Assembly (NCBI RefSeq): GCF_007747445.1
Contig: NZ_CP036425.1
Location: forward strand, 682,001 to 746,000
Source: Poriferisphaera corsica
GTDB taxonomy: Bacteria; Planctomycetota; Phycisphaerae; Phycisphaerales; Phycisphaeraceae
Length of the DNA: 64,000 nt
Direction: 5' to 3'
Position 1 is the first letter of the stretch. Each line of letters begins with the position of its first letter. Position numbers and translations under genes: made by a program. Shown here in pieces: positions 16,072 through 25,070 of the stretch. The notes beneath the pieces were generated by a model. It searched no databases and was not told where the DNA came from. It saw only the letters and a program-made list of their open reading frames with translations.

Positions 16072-18639
16072 ATGAGGGTGAAACTCCCCCAATTAATGCT
16101 TGGTGCAGCGATAACCGCAGCGCTTAGCGGGCAGGCGATGGCTCAGGATGGCAGTGCAGCCCTTCCGATGCCGTACTATTTGGCGCCGGCAGGTGCTGTT
16201 TTGGCTTTGATCATGGCATTCTTCTTCTACAAGGGCTTCATGGCTCAAGATGAAGGCGATGAAAACATGGTCCGTATCGCTCAGGCGGTGCGTGATGGTG
16301 CTTATGCCTATCTGAAGCGTCAAGCTAAAGTTGTTTATGCTGTTGTTGCAGTCTTGGTTGTGATCCTGGTGGTCATGGGCTTGGCAGGTCTTCAGTCGGA
16401 ACTGACTTGGGCTGGTGTTGCGATCGCTTCACTGTTCAGTGGCCTTTGTGGTTACTTGGGCATGAAGACAGCGACCAACGCATCTGCTCGTACTGCATGT
16501 GCAGCTAAGAACAGTCTTAATGACGGTTTGAAAGTTGCTTTCCGTGCAGGTGCTGTGATGGGCATGTGTGTGACCGGCTTCGCGCTGCTTGACATTTCAA
16601 TCTGGTTTGTTGTTCTGACGAAGATCTTCGGCATGGCAACTGAAACGCTGACTGAAATCACAACAATCACATTAAGCTTCGCAATGGGTGCATCACTGCA
16701 AGCATTGTTCGCTCGCGTTGGCGGTGGTATCTACACCAAGGCTGCTGACGTTGGTGCTGACCTTGTTGGTAAGGTTGAAGCAGGTATCCCGGAAGACGAC
16801 GCACGTAACCCAGCAACGATCGCGGACAACGTTGGTGACAACGTTGGTGACGTAGCAGGTATGGGTGCTGACCTTTACGAGTCCTACTACGGTTCGATTC
16901 TTGCTGCGATGGCGTTGGCTGCTGCGGCTGCTTACAGCCTTGGCTTGGAATCAACTGATGCGATCAAGCTTGTCATTGCTCCTGCAGCGCTGGCGGGTCT
17001 TGGCATCATCACTTCGATCTTCTCCATCTTTATGGTGAAGGCGAAAGACAATGCAAGCTTTAATCAGCTACTCAAGTCATTGCACTTTGGTGTGTGGGTA
17101 AGCTCAGGTTTGATCATTCTTGGTTCATTCTTCTTGCTGAAAACACTGATCGGCGGGGAAGCATTCTCGGCTGTGGGTATCAGCTCACTGGGTATCTTTG
17201 GTTCGATCGTTTCCGGTCTGGTGGCTGGTCTTGTGATCGCTTGGGGTACTGAGTACTACACTTCATACGAGCATGCACCGACAAAGCGTATTTGCGAACA
17301 ATCAGAAACTGGTGCTGCGACCGTTATTATTGCGGGTATCGCTGAAGGCATGATTTCAACTTGGATCCCACTGATCACGGTTGTTGTTGCCATCATGTGT
17401 GCATTTACTTTTGCGGGTGGTAGCGAACACTTCCTGATGGGTGTGTTTGGCATCGGCATCGCTGCTGTTGGTATGCTTTCAACTTTGGGTATCACGCTCG
17501 CAACTGACGCATACGGCCCGATCGCTGACAACGCTGGTGGCAACGCTGAGATGACTCATCAGCCTCCACACGTCCGCGAACGTACTGACATGCTTGATTC
17601 ATTGGGTAACACGACTGCTGCGACCGGTAAGGGTTTTGCAATCGGTTCTGCTGCTTTGACCGCGATGGCTTTGCTTGCTGCATACGTCACCACCGTTCAA
17701 ACGAATCTGGACAACCAGATTGTTGAGGGCAACCTGACTGTTCAAGAAGAAATTGCTTATGCAGGTAGCGGCGGCACCTTTACCATCAAGAACGGCGAAG
17801 ATGTCTTCGGCGGTATTCTTGTCAGTGGTAATAACAAGCAGATCGTGAATGCGATTGAAAGTGGTGAAGCTGTTGCTTACGACGTGAACGCTGAAGTAGT
17901 TAAGGGTCATGTTGCTGGCAAAAGCTTTGAAATTGTTAAGGTTAAAGAAGCATCACTTCCAGAGCTGCTTAACTTCTACAACGTGACATTGATGAACCCA
18001 CGCGTATTGTGTGGTCTGTTCATCGGTGTGATGATGGTGATGGTCTTCTGTGCGATGACGATGAATGCTGTTGGTCGTGCTGCTTACGCGATGATGCGTG
18101 AGTGCCGCCGTCAGTTCGTGATCATGAAGAGCCAGTTCAAGAAGGACGGTATGAGCGATGAAGATATCGCTGATCCAATGAAGTGGCCTTTCGAAGTGAA
18201 GGCTGATGGCCATGATTATCCTGACTACGCTAGCTGTGTGAATATCTCCACAGGTAGTGCACTCAAGGAAATGGTTATCCCTTCAGTGATGGCAGTTTTG
18301 CTTCCGATCGCTGTCGGCCTGATCCTCGGTGTTCCTGGCACAATGGGTTTGCTTGCAGGTACATTGGTTTGCGGCTTCGGCATGGCGATCTTCATGGCTA
18401 ACGCTGGTGGTGCATGGGACAATGCTAAGAAGTACATCGAAACCGGTGCACATGGCGGCAAGGGTTCTGACAACCACAAAGCAACTGTCGTTGGTGACAC
18501 AGTTGGTGACCCATTCAAGGACACCTCTGGTCCTTCACTGAACATTCTCATCAAGCTCGTCAGCATCGTGTCTGTCGTGTTTGCTGGTCTTGTCGTGAAG
18601 TTCTCACCATTGGTTGCTGAATGGCTGCACCTCGGCTAA
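16072..18639 (+). CDS. hppA: Membrane-bound pyrophosphatase, K+-dependent type
   Basis: An 855-residue integral membrane pump that couples pyrophosphate hydrolysis to H+ or Na+ export. The substrate-binding run of aspartates (VGKVEAGIPEDDARNPATIADNVGDNVGD) is near residues 235-260 and the second at about 480-500. In GNTTAATGKG the deciding residue is Ala516, where K+-independent pumps carry Lys, so the K+-dependent class is indicated. Glu270 in GADLYES stands where sodium-pumping members have their gating glutamate. Known members are 660-800 residues; the excess is an N-terminal signal-like segment and a loop at about residues 545-635 (LDNQIVEG... to LPELLNFYNV). ATG 16072 has GGAG nine bases upstream; 16057 is an alternative. 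Confidence 0.93.
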   Translation: MRVKLPQLMLGAAITAALSGQAMAQDGSAALPMPYYLAPAGAVLALIMAFFFYKGFMAQDEGDENMVRIAQAVRDGAYAYLKRQAKVVYAVVAVLVVILVVMGLAGLQSELTWAGVAIASLFSGLCGYLGMKTATNASARTACAAKNSLNDGLKVAFRAGAVMGMCVTGFALLDISIWFVVLTKIFGMATETLTEITTITLSFAMGASLQALFARVGGGIYTKAADVGADLVGKVEAGIPEDDARNPATIADNVGDNVGDVAGMGADLYESYYGSILAAMALAAAAAYSLGLESTDAIKLVIAPAALAGLGIITSIFSIFMVKAKDNASFNQLLKSLHFGVWVSSGLIILGSFFLLKTLIGGEAFSAVGISSLGIFGSIVSGLVAGLVIAWGTEYYTSYEHAPTKRICEQSETGAATVIIAGIAEGMISTWIPLITVVVAIMCAFTFAGGSEHFLMGVFGIGIAAVGMLSTLGITLATDAYGPIADNAGGNAEMTHQPPHVRERTDMLDSLGNTTAATGKGFAIGSAALTAMALLAAYVTTVQTNLDNQIVEGNLTVQEEIAYAGSGGTFTIKNGEDVFGGILVSGNNKQIVNAIESGEAVAYDVNAEVVKGHVAGKSFEIVKVKEASLPELLNFYNVTLMNPRVLCGLFIGVMMVMVFCAMTMNAVGRAAYAMMRECRRQFVIMKSQFKKDGMSDEDIADPMKWPFEVKADGHDYPDYASCVNISTGSALKEMVIPSVMAVLLPIAVGLILGVPGTMGLLAGTLVCGFGMAIFMANAGGAWDNAKKYIETGAHGGKGSDNHKATVVGDTVGDPFKDTSGPSLNILIKLVSIVSVVFAGLVVKFSPLVAEWLHLG

Positions 18640-18670
18640 TTGAGCATCATCTGGTAAGATGAAAAAATCA

Positions 18671-18703
18671 AAGCTCGGAAGTTTTGGCTTCCGAGCTTTT
18701 TTA
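18671..18703 (+). terminator. Terminator of the pyrophosphatase gene
   Basis: A perfect 11-bp stem (AAGCTCGGAAG at 18671-18681 with its complement at 18688-18698) and a run of T follow the stop by 31 bases. Confidence 0.92.
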
Positions 18704-19153
18704 TATTCGTTTTTCACGTTTTGAATTCAGTCATCGTGTATTACTGAAGATCGTGAAGTGAATCGCGTATAGTATAAAAAGGATCGTAATAGGGAGCAGA
18801 TGACGGGGATGAAAAGCACTATTGTTCTTATTATTAAAAGCGTATATTCTTTGTACGATTCGTGATTTAAGGTGGGTGTTTTGGTTATTATCTTGAGAAT
18901 TAATTGAGAACGGATTACACTTTGTCGATGTATCTCAGATAGGTTAGCTTGTTTGCAGTTTATGTAAGAGTTTATAGAGCTGCGGGACTGAGTTATTCTG
19001 AGAGGTTTGGGGATTGTTAAGAGCTGATTTAACAAAGTGTGTAATTAAAAATATATCGCTAAAATAGATTTTCGCATGTGTTGTTACTTAAATACGTTTG
19101 GATAACCAGTAAGTCTAGTGGATAGGGCTTGCGAAAAGAAAACAGATAGAAAT
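18704..19153. other. A/T-rich intergenic region before rsfS
   Basis: 450 bases, clearly A/T-richer than the genes. A 102-codon minus-strand frame (18727-19035) has no homology or ribosome site and is probably chance. The rsfS promoter must lie here, but I cannot fix its position. Confidence 0.4.
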
Positions 19154-19570
19154 ATGTCAGATAAAGCTGTTGGATCGCCTGAAGGGGTGAAAGATAACGT
19201 GGAAAAATCAGAATCAGAAGACGTGAAGAAATTTGTCATTGAGTCTGCACGTATGCTGAAAGATACACACTGCGAAGATGTGGTGGTGTTGGATGTTTGT
19301 GGTGTGAGTCAACTGACGGATTATGTGGTTTTGGCGTCTGGCACATCGGACAGGCAGATGCGTTCGGTGGGTGATGACATTGAGCAACTTGCGAAGAAGA
19401 AATATGGGATGACGCGTTTGGGTAGTGAGCGTGATCCTTCGATTACATGGTTGGTATTGGATTTTAGTTCGGTGATGGTGCATTTGTTTGAGCCTGCGAC
19501 ACGGGCTCATTATGATCTTGAGTTGATGTGGGGTGATGGGAAGCGTGTTGCGTGGGAGCGTGATGCGTAG
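19154..19570 (+). CDS. rsfS: Ribosomal silencing factor RsfS (Iojap family)
   Basis: This 138-residue protein binds ribosomal protein L14 and blocks subunit joining in starving cells. After a 25-residue polar leader, the domain runs from VKKFVIESARMLKD through VLDVCGVSQLTDYVVLASGTSDRQM to the SSVMVHLFEPATRAHYDLELMWGD signature at the end. ATG 19154 is chosen; an in-frame GTG at 19118 would add 12 residues without conservation. The common partners nadD and holA are not adjacent. Confidence 0.92.
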   Translation: MSDKAVGSPEGVKDNVEKSESEDVKKFVIESARMLKDTHCEDVVVLDVCGVSQLTDYVVLASGTSDRQMRSVGDDIEQLAKKKYGMTRLGSERDPSITWLVLDFSSVMVHLFEPATRAHYDLELMWGDGKRVAWERDA

Positions 19571-19674
19571 GTGTGATGTGAGTTAAATAACGATATTCTA
19601 GCGAATGCTTTGCCCAATCAATCACGTCTGTGGAGCAAAGCGAAGCAAAATATTGGGGGCTGAAAGGAAAGATA

Positions 19675-20118
19675 ATGCCAAATATTCAGCAAATTTTGAA
19701 GGAAGAGATTTCGCGTTTAGCGAGAAAAGAAATCAAAGCTCAGATGAGCGGTACGGTCAAGCAGGTTGCTTTGTACCGTAAGGAGATCGTGGCGTTGAAG
19801 CGTGAGGTTGCTGGGTTGCAGCGACAGATCGCTTCACTTGAGAAGAGCAATAAGCGTATGAGTACGGCAAAGGTTGAGACTGCTGCCGATGGTCAAGCTG
19901 CGATGAAAGGGATTAGCGGCAAGCGTATTGCATCGAAGCGTAAAGCATTGGAAATCAGTGCTGCGGATTTTGCAAAGCTTGTGGGTGCGTCAATGCAATC
20001 CGTGTATTTCTGGGAGCAGGGGCGTACAAAGCCTCGTAATGCTCAACTGGTTAAGCTGCATGAGATTATGGGGATCGGCAAACGCGAAGCTAATCGACGA
20101 TTAGAAGAGATTGGCTAG
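19675..20118 (+). CDS. Coiled-coil protein with C-terminal helix-turn-helix
   Basis: A 147-residue protein. Residues 1-75 are a charged coiled coil (KEEISRLARKEIKAQ ... LQRQIASLEKSNKRM). After a flexible Ala-rich linker, residues 97-147 form an XRE-like helix-turn-helix: LEISAADFAKLVGASMQSVYFWEQGRTKPR with the typical G-x-S-x-x-x-V-x-x-W-E-x-G pattern. This suggests an oligomeric DNA-binding regulator whose target is unknown. AAAGGA sits five bases before ATG 19675. It is monocistronic, with a terminator right behind. Confidence 0.65.
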   Translation: MPNIQQILKEEISRLARKEIKAQMSGTVKQVALYRKEIVALKREVAGLQRQIASLEKSNKRMSTAKVETAADGQAAMKGISGKRIASKRKALEISAADFAKLVGASMQSVYFWEQGRTKPRNAQLVKLHEIMGIGKREANRRLEEIG

Positions 20119-20154
20119 TCAGTTAATCAATCGGTCAATAAATAAACGAATAAA

Positions 20155-20182
20155 AAACCCGTGAGTGATCATGGGTTTTTTT
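20155..20182 (+). terminator. Terminator after the coiled-coil HTH gene
   Basis: AAACCCGTGA at 20155-20164 pairs with TCATGGGTTT at 20169-20178 (one G-T pair) around a 4-base loop, followed by T residues. Flanking A and T runs would let it work in both directions. Confidence 0.85.
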
Positions 20183-20399
20183 GTTATCTCGTGCTGAGTA
20201 GAAAAGATGTTGCTGAGTTGCTGGCGATTATTTGCGATTTGGCTGATAGCATTAAGGAATGCATGAGGATGGTACAGAGTAAGGGAAATCTGGGGGTAAG
20301 GATTGGTTGGGAATCGGGGGTTATGTGAGAAGATTTGTGATATGATTGTGTGTTGTTTGAGAGCATCAGCCAGGCAATATAAAGACAGGGCATAGAGGC

Positions 20400-21605
20400 A
20401 TGATCGAGCGCGTACATCCACCGATTACTGAGAAAGGGCTGCGGCCTGCGCTGCTGTGGGCGGCGTTTTTAGGGAGTAGTTGGACGTGGATTATTGGGAT
20501 GGTATTGCCGGTGTTGTTGGTGGCGGATTATGGTTTTTGGGGTTGGGCGGTGTTTGCTGTGCCGAATATTTTGGGTGCGGGAGCGATGGGATTTGTGCTG
20601 TCGAATGAGGAGATGAGCCGGAAGGTAAGCGGGAAGCATCGGGATATGTGTTTGAGGTTTAGTGAAATCACGGTGGTGTTCCACTTTTTTGTGATCGGCT
20701 GGTTGTATCAGTTATTGTTTGGTTGGTGGGGTGTTGGTGCGGCATGCGGGTTTGGTGTGGTGTGTTGGTTGATGGCACAGAAACGTGCGGGAACAATGAT
20801 CGCGACAGTTTTGGTGACGGCAGCGAGTTTTGTGATGGCTGGGATTGGTTTTGGTTTGAATGGTGCGTGGGAAGGATTGGTTGGTATCGGTGGTGAGGGG
20901 CTGAGGTTATCGAGTGAATCGCTGTGGTTTTTCTTGCCTGCAAGTGTGTTGGGGTTTTTGCTTTGCCCGTATTTGGATTTAACGTTTCATAGAGCGAGGC
21001 AGTCGACTTCGCCTGGCGTTGGGAAGGCGGCATTCGCGCTTGGTTTTGGTGTTGTGTTCTGCACGATGATCGTATTTACGTTGGCCTATTCGGGGCTGCT
21101 TCGGCCGGTGGTTTTGGAAAATAAAGCGATTGAATTGCCGCGGATTTGGTTGGCGATTTTAGCGGTTCATATGACACTTCAGGCAGGGTACACGATCGGG
21201 TTGCATGGGCGAGAGATGAATCTGCGGATGGGTAAAGCGGGCGTGATGCGGATGATTTTTCTTGGAGTGGTCGGCGTGTTGTTAGGGTACATGTCGATCG
21301 ATAGTGGTTGGACGTTGAATGGTCTGACGAGTTCGGAGGTCGCGTATCGAACGTTCTTGATGTGTTACGGTTTAGCGTTTCCGGCTTATGTGTGGCTGTG
21401 CATGATCCCGACGTTGCGGAAAGATGTGAGTGGCAAAGGTAGGGCAGTTATTTGGCTGATCGCGACATTGGCGGGCGCGCCGCTAGTGTTCGGATTCTTT
21501 GTGATGGGTTATTTGTGGTGGATGGTATACCTTTTGGGTGTATTGGTGCTGGCAAGGGTTGTGGTGGAATTGTTGCCGATGGGGAAAGCTGTTGAAGTGG
21601 AATAA
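20400..21605 (+). CDS. Polytopic inner-membrane protein, unknown
   Basis: A 401-residue protein with roughly ten hydrophobic helices. The start (WAAFLGSSWTWIIGMVLPVLLVADYGFWGWAVFAVPN) has the look of the first helices of sodium:solute symporter-like proteins, with aromatic pairs and a broken helix, but no substrate motif is convincing. A transporter is the natural guess. It stands between an HTH gene and an RdgC-like gene in the same direction, about 110 bases before the latter. Confidence 0.55.
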   Translation: MIERVHPPITEKGLRPALLWAAFLGSSWTWIIGMVLPVLLVADYGFWGWAVFAVPNILGAGAMGFVLSNEEMSRKVSGKHRDMCLRFSEITVVFHFFVIGWLYQLLFGWWGVGAACGFGVVCWLMAQKRAGTMIATVLVTAASFVMAGIGFGLNGAWEGLVGIGGEGLRLSSESLWFFLPASVLGFLLCPYLDLTFHRARQSTSPGVGKAAFALGFGVVFCTMIVFTLAYSGLLRPVVLENKAIELPRIWLAILAVHMTLQAGYTIGLHGREMNLRMGKAGVMRMIFLGVVGVLLGYMSIDSGWTLNGLTSSEVAYRTFLMCYGLAFPAYVWLCMIPTLRKDVSGKGRAVIWLIATLAGAPLVFGFFVMGYLWWMVYLLGVLVLARVVVELLPMGKAVEVE

Positions 21606-21714
21606 TGAGATGGGGGTGATTAGTATTTTTGGCGCCTAATCAAGGGTTAGGTGTTTGTTGAATCTGAAATAGAAGTCGGCTTAAGGGCTGATTGATGATC
21701 AAGGGACGTTGGAT

Positions 21715-23007
21715 ATGGGTTTTAAGTCAGGGCGAGTGACGTATTGCCGGTTTAAAGTGATGGGCGATGGGCCGAGCAGTGTGGATGAGGCTGCGTTGTC
21801 GATTTTAAATGAGCATCGGTTCAGAGAGGTGGAGATTGGTGCGCCGGACGAGGTGGAGGTTGGGTTTGTGACGGGGGATCATATTCTTGATACTCAGTTT
21901 TCGTATGAGAAAAATGGGTTTGGGAATCTGCTCATGTTTGCGATTCGGATCGACACGCATAAGGTGCCGAGCGAGATGAAGCAGGCGTACAAGATGATGA
22001 ACGAGCAGGCAGCTGCGTCGGGGAACCCGAGCGGTTTTGCGAGCAAGGCCGATAAGCGCGATGCGAAGGAGTTGGCGGAACGTCAGATCCATGAGGATTT
22101 GGCGAGCGGGAAGTATCGTAAGTCGAAGATGGTGCCTGTGCTTTGGGATTTGAAGGCGGGGTATATGTACTTGGGCGGCGCGTCTAATGCAATCATCGAG
22201 GAACTGTGTCGTGTGATGCGGCACGCGTTTGCTGTTGATCTTGAGTATGTGAGTGGTGGAACGTATGCAGGGCATAGCTTGCGGGAGAAACATTCGGGTC
22301 GGGATTTTGATGATTTTCGGCCGACGAAGTATACGAAGCCGCCTGCGGCTGCGGCGCTGATTCATGATGAAGATGATGCCAGTGGGGATGCGGCATATGG
22401 GGGATCGCAAGGGGGCGGCGAGCCGATTGTACCTTGGGTGGCGAAATCAACGGACTTGAAAGATTTTCTCGGTAATGAGTGGTTGATGTGGTTATGGTTT
22501 GTGTGCGAAAAGTTTGATGGTCTAATCAGCGCTAAGGTGGATGGGGTTGATGAAGAGATTTTTGTGGCGATTACAAAGTCGTTGCAAATGGAATGCGCGT
22601 GGGATGCGGGTGGAAAGGTGTCATTGAGCGGTGATGGGGTGCGTGTATATAAAGAGGCGGGGGAAGCGCTAGTGCAGGGAAAATGGGCGCGTAAGTTTGG
22701 GATGATTTTGTCGTCGGGTGAGGACACGTTTGAGCTTAATTTGCAGGGTGATAAATATGTGATTGGTTCAGCGTTACTGCCTGAGATCATGGAGGCAGAG
22801 ACGCCGCGTGAGATTGTTGAGGCAAGGCTACTGAAGATTATGGTGTTAAGCCAATTGCTTGATGCGGTTTATGATGTGTTTTTGGAACAACGATCAAATA
22901 CGGGTAAGTGGGCGAATATCAAGAATGAGATGAGTAAGTGGATCAAGGAGCGGAGGCTGGAGAAGGTGGCGGTTGCTATGAAAGAGGAAGTTGTAGCGGC
23001 GGGATGA
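21715..23007 (+). CDS. RdgC-like recombination-associated protein
   Basis: A 430-residue protein. The N-terminal part (SGRVTYCRFKV, then EVEVGFVTGDHILDTQFSYEKN, FAIRIDTHKVPSEMKQAY, and VPVLWDLKAGYMYLGGAS) follows the pattern of RdgC-like proteins, in which a GWVSP-like strand, an R-x-D-x-x-K-V-P helix start and a late W-D-x-x-x-G strand recur. The C-terminal half contains DFLGNEWLMWLWFVCEK, like the F-L-G-x-E-F-L-x-W-L-W motif of that group. RdgC forms a DNA-encircling ring that restrains RecA. ATG 21715 is chosen over TTG 21709 because AAGGGA lies eight bases upstream. Family assignment is from memory of motifs. Confidence 0.6.
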   Translation: MGFKSGRVTYCRFKVMGDGPSSVDEAALSILNEHRFREVEIGAPDEVEVGFVTGDHILDTQFSYEKNGFGNLLMFAIRIDTHKVPSEMKQAYKMMNEQAAASGNPSGFASKADKRDAKELAERQIHEDLASGKYRKSKMVPVLWDLKAGYMYLGGASNAIIEELCRVMRHAFAVDLEYVSGGTYAGHSLREKHSGRDFDDFRPTKYTKPPAAAALIHDEDDASGDAAYGGSQGGGEPIVPWVAKSTDLKDFLGNEWLMWLWFVCEKFDGLISAKVDGVDEEIFVAITKSLQMECAWDAGGKVSLSGDGVRVYKEAGEALVQGKWARKFGMILSSGEDTFELNLQGDKYVIGSALLPEIMEAETPREIVEARLLKIMVLSQLLDAVYDVFLEQRSNTGKWANIKNEMSKWIKERRLEKVAVAMKEEVVAAG

Positions 23008-23056
23008 TTTGAGTACTCATTAAGAGATAGATGCCCATGATGAAGATCGTGGGTTT

Positions 23057-23275
23057 TTATTTGAATATTTTGTTAATAATTTTGGTGCGGTAGTTGAAGA
23101 TTTTGATGAGGTCGTTTTGGATGAAGAGGTGGTTAATGAGTGGGGCGAGTAAGCCGCCGGGTGGGTAGTAGGTGACGCGGTCGTGGCAGATGCAGCCTTG
23201 TGGCGAATCCTCGAACCAGTGTTCGTGTCGCCAAAGTTTGTAGGGGCCTTTGAGTTGCTCGTCATGGATTGGCAT
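23057..23275 (-). pseudogene. Truncated SRPBCC (START/Bet v1-like) protein, 3' remnant
   Basis: 72 codons read HDEQLKGPYKLWRHEHWFED, then DRVTYYPPGGLLAPLINHLF and IQNDLIKIFNYRTK. This is the C-terminal half of the SRPBCC ligand-binding group, where GPY-x-x-W-x-H-x-H-x-F-E and the PPGGPLAPLVN helix are conserved and the full protein is about 150 residues. The N-terminal half is missing. Directly upstream on the same strand lies the repeat hairpin that terminates dapA, leaving no room for a promoter. I read it as a decayed remnant cut at the hairpin. Confidence 0.65.
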
Positions 23276-23278
23276 GTC

Positions 23279-23309
23279 AAAAAAACAACCCCGTACCAGC
23301 GGTACGGGG
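23279..23309 (-). terminator. Repeat-family hairpin acting as dapA terminator
   Basis: CCCCGTACC at 23289-23297 pairs perfectly with GGTACGGGG at 23301-23309 around AGC. On the minus strand the stem is followed by TTG and a T-run (complement of 23279-23288). It belongs to the hairpin family seen at 38829, 41626-41935, 43025 and 44153, with a C-G pair replaced by T-A. Confidence 0.8.
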
Positions 23310-23398
23310 CTTGAGGTTTGTTGTTCTATCTATCGTTGCGCTGCAATCCAGTTTGGAATTGCAGGTGTTTGTGACGAAGCAGGGGGGGGAGGGGGGAT

Positions 23399-24271
23399 TT
23401 AGCGGATGTTGTGTTCTCTTAGGAGGTCTTCGAGGATGGCGCGGGAGGCGGTGGGCATTTCGCAGAGTGGGAGTCGGAGTTCACCGGTGTCGCGGCCGCA
23501 GATGGCCATGGCGGTTTTGATAGTGATGGGGTTGGTGGCGAGGGTGAGGCATGCTTTGCAGAGTGGGAAAATGTCGTTGTGGTGCTGGAGCGCTTCAGCG
23601 AAGTCGCCATTGAGTGCGGCGGCGGTGAGAGATTTGATTTTTGCGGGGATGATGTTTGAGAGAACGGAGATGACGCCGGAGGCGCCGATGGACATGAGAG
23701 GGAGGGTGAGTGAGTCGTCGCCTGAGACGATGGTGAGATCGGTGAGCTGACGGATTTCGGAGGTCATGTCGCATGAGCCGGTGGCTTCTTTGATGGCGAC
23801 GATGTTGGTGTGCTTGGCGAGACGCGCGACGGTTGGCGCTTCCATGGTGATGCCGGTGCGGCCGGGGATGTTGTAGAGGATGATGGGGATATCGACATTG
23901 TCAGCGAGGTGCATGAAGTGGCGATAGAGGCCCTGCTGGTTAGGCTTGTTGTAGTATGGGTTGACGATGAGGGCGGCGTCAGCGCCGACGTCTTTGGCGT
24001 GCTTGGTGAGGTTGAGCGCTTCGGTGGTGGAGTTTGATCCAGTGCCGGCAATGATTTTGACGCGGCCGTTGGCTTGTTCGACGACGGTTTTGATGACGTC
24101 GCGGTGTTCTTCGTGTGAGAGTGTTGGGCATTCGCCGGTGGTTCCGACGGGGACGAGGCCATCAATCCCTTGGTCGATCTGGTCGTCGACGTTGGCGCGT
24201 AGGCGATCGAAATCGACTTCACCTGCACGGAAGGGGGTAATCATGGCGGTATATGCACCTTGCAGTTGCAT
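23399..24271 (-). CDS. dapA: 4-hydroxy-tetrahydrodipicolinate synthase
   Basis: A 290-residue aldolase that condenses pyruvate with aspartate semialdehyde, the first committed step to diaminopimelate and lysine. The Schiff-base lysine is Lys161 in AIKEATG, Tyr133 in YNIPGRTG belongs to the proton relay, Arg138 binds the second substrate, and GTTGE is at residues 43-47. AGGAG lies seven bases before ATG 24271. Length and motifs are normal for a tetrameric DapA. It is monocistronic and ends in a repeat-type terminator. A lysine-degrading aminotransferase gene lies elsewhere in the window (39281). Confidence 0.95.
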   Translation of the reverse strand: MQLQGAYTAMITPFRAGEVDFDRLRANVDDQIDQGIDGLVPVGTTGECPTLSHEEHRDVIKTVVEQANGRVKIIAGTGSNSTTEALNLTKHAKDVGADAALIVNPYYNKPNQQGLYRHFMHLADNVDIPIILYNIPGRTGITMEAPTVARLAKHTNIVAIKEATGSCDMTSEIRQLTDLTIVSGDDSLTLPLMSIGASGVISVLSNIIPAKIKSLTAAALNGDFAEALQHHNDIFPLCKACLTLATNPITIKTAMAICGRDTGELRLPLCEMPTASRAILEDLLREHNIR

Positions 24272-24461
24272 GGCTTGGCTCCTGTGTGAGCGAGGTTAGG
24301 CGGTTACTAAGTGTCCAATCTCCGCGAAGTGAGCCAGAACAGCCGTTGCAGGCACACCACTCATTCCCATCTGTTGAAATGCGGAGAGTGATATTTTAGT
24401 CGTTGAAAGGGGGGGAGGACAAATTTTGGTGAAGCGGGAGCAGATATTGAGAGATGGGGGG

Positions 24462-25070
24462 TTACACGGAGCGGCGGAGGGCGAGGATGAGTTCGATTTT
24501 TCCGATGTGCTCGCCGAGGGTTTGGGCGATTTGTGCAGCAGTCTGGCCGGTATCGGCGAGCTGGTAGATGTGCGTGTGGTGGTCGGCTTCGGGTGTGGAT
24601 TGAGGTTTGGCGGGCGGTTGTGGTTTGGTTGATTGTGCTGGGGTTTCAGGAGGTTGGGGCGGTGTGTGTTTGATTGCAGATGGCGTGGGGCTTGGCGTAG
24701 CAGGAGGGGGTGTGGGGGAGGAATTGAGTTGGTTGAGTTGAGCGATGCGGATTTCAGCTTCGTCGAGGAGGCGCTCGAGGGCGATGGTTTTGGCGTCGAT
24801 CTGGTGGGAAAGACGTTTGCCAAGCTCTTCGATTTCGACCATGAGTGATTCGAGGTCGTTCTTGACGGCGTGTTTGTTTTTCAGACGCTCGAGGTGTTCT
24901 TGTGCGGTGACCTGGTCTGTTGTGTGGCGGGTTTTACGTTTGCGGATACTCATCATGAGTGAGGCGATGATGAGGAGTAGGCCGAGGACGAGTACGGCAT
25001 TCATGACGGTTTCGGGGAGTTCGGCAAGCATGTACAGCGGCTGAATAGATAAGGTGGATATAGGGTTCAT
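24462..25070 (-). CDS. Membrane-anchored coiled-coil protein with C-terminal HTH-like segment
   Basis: A 202-residue protein. A membrane helix spans about residues 20-42 (TVMNAVLVLGLLLIIASLMM), followed by a basic stretch, a coiled coil (residues 55-115), a Pro/Thr/Gln-rich linker (115-165), and a short end (IYQLADTGQTAAQIAQTLGEHIGKIELILALRR) like the helix-turn-helix-type tail of DUF2802/DUF6115 proteins. The ATG overlaps the TGA of the LarC2-like gene upstream (ATGA at 25067-25070), so translation of the two is probably coupled. Function unknown; a membrane-tethered scaffold is plausible. Confidence 0.65.
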   Translation of the reverse strand: MNPISTLSIQPLYMLAELPETVMNAVLVLGLLLIIASLMMSIRKRKTRHTTDQVTAQEHLERLKNKHAVKNDLESLMVEIEELGKRLSHQIDAKTIALERLLDEAEIRIAQLNQLNSSPTPPPATPSPTPSAIKHTPPQPPETPAQSTKPQPPAKPQSTPEADHHTHIYQLADTGQTAAQIAQTLGEHIGKIELILALRRSV

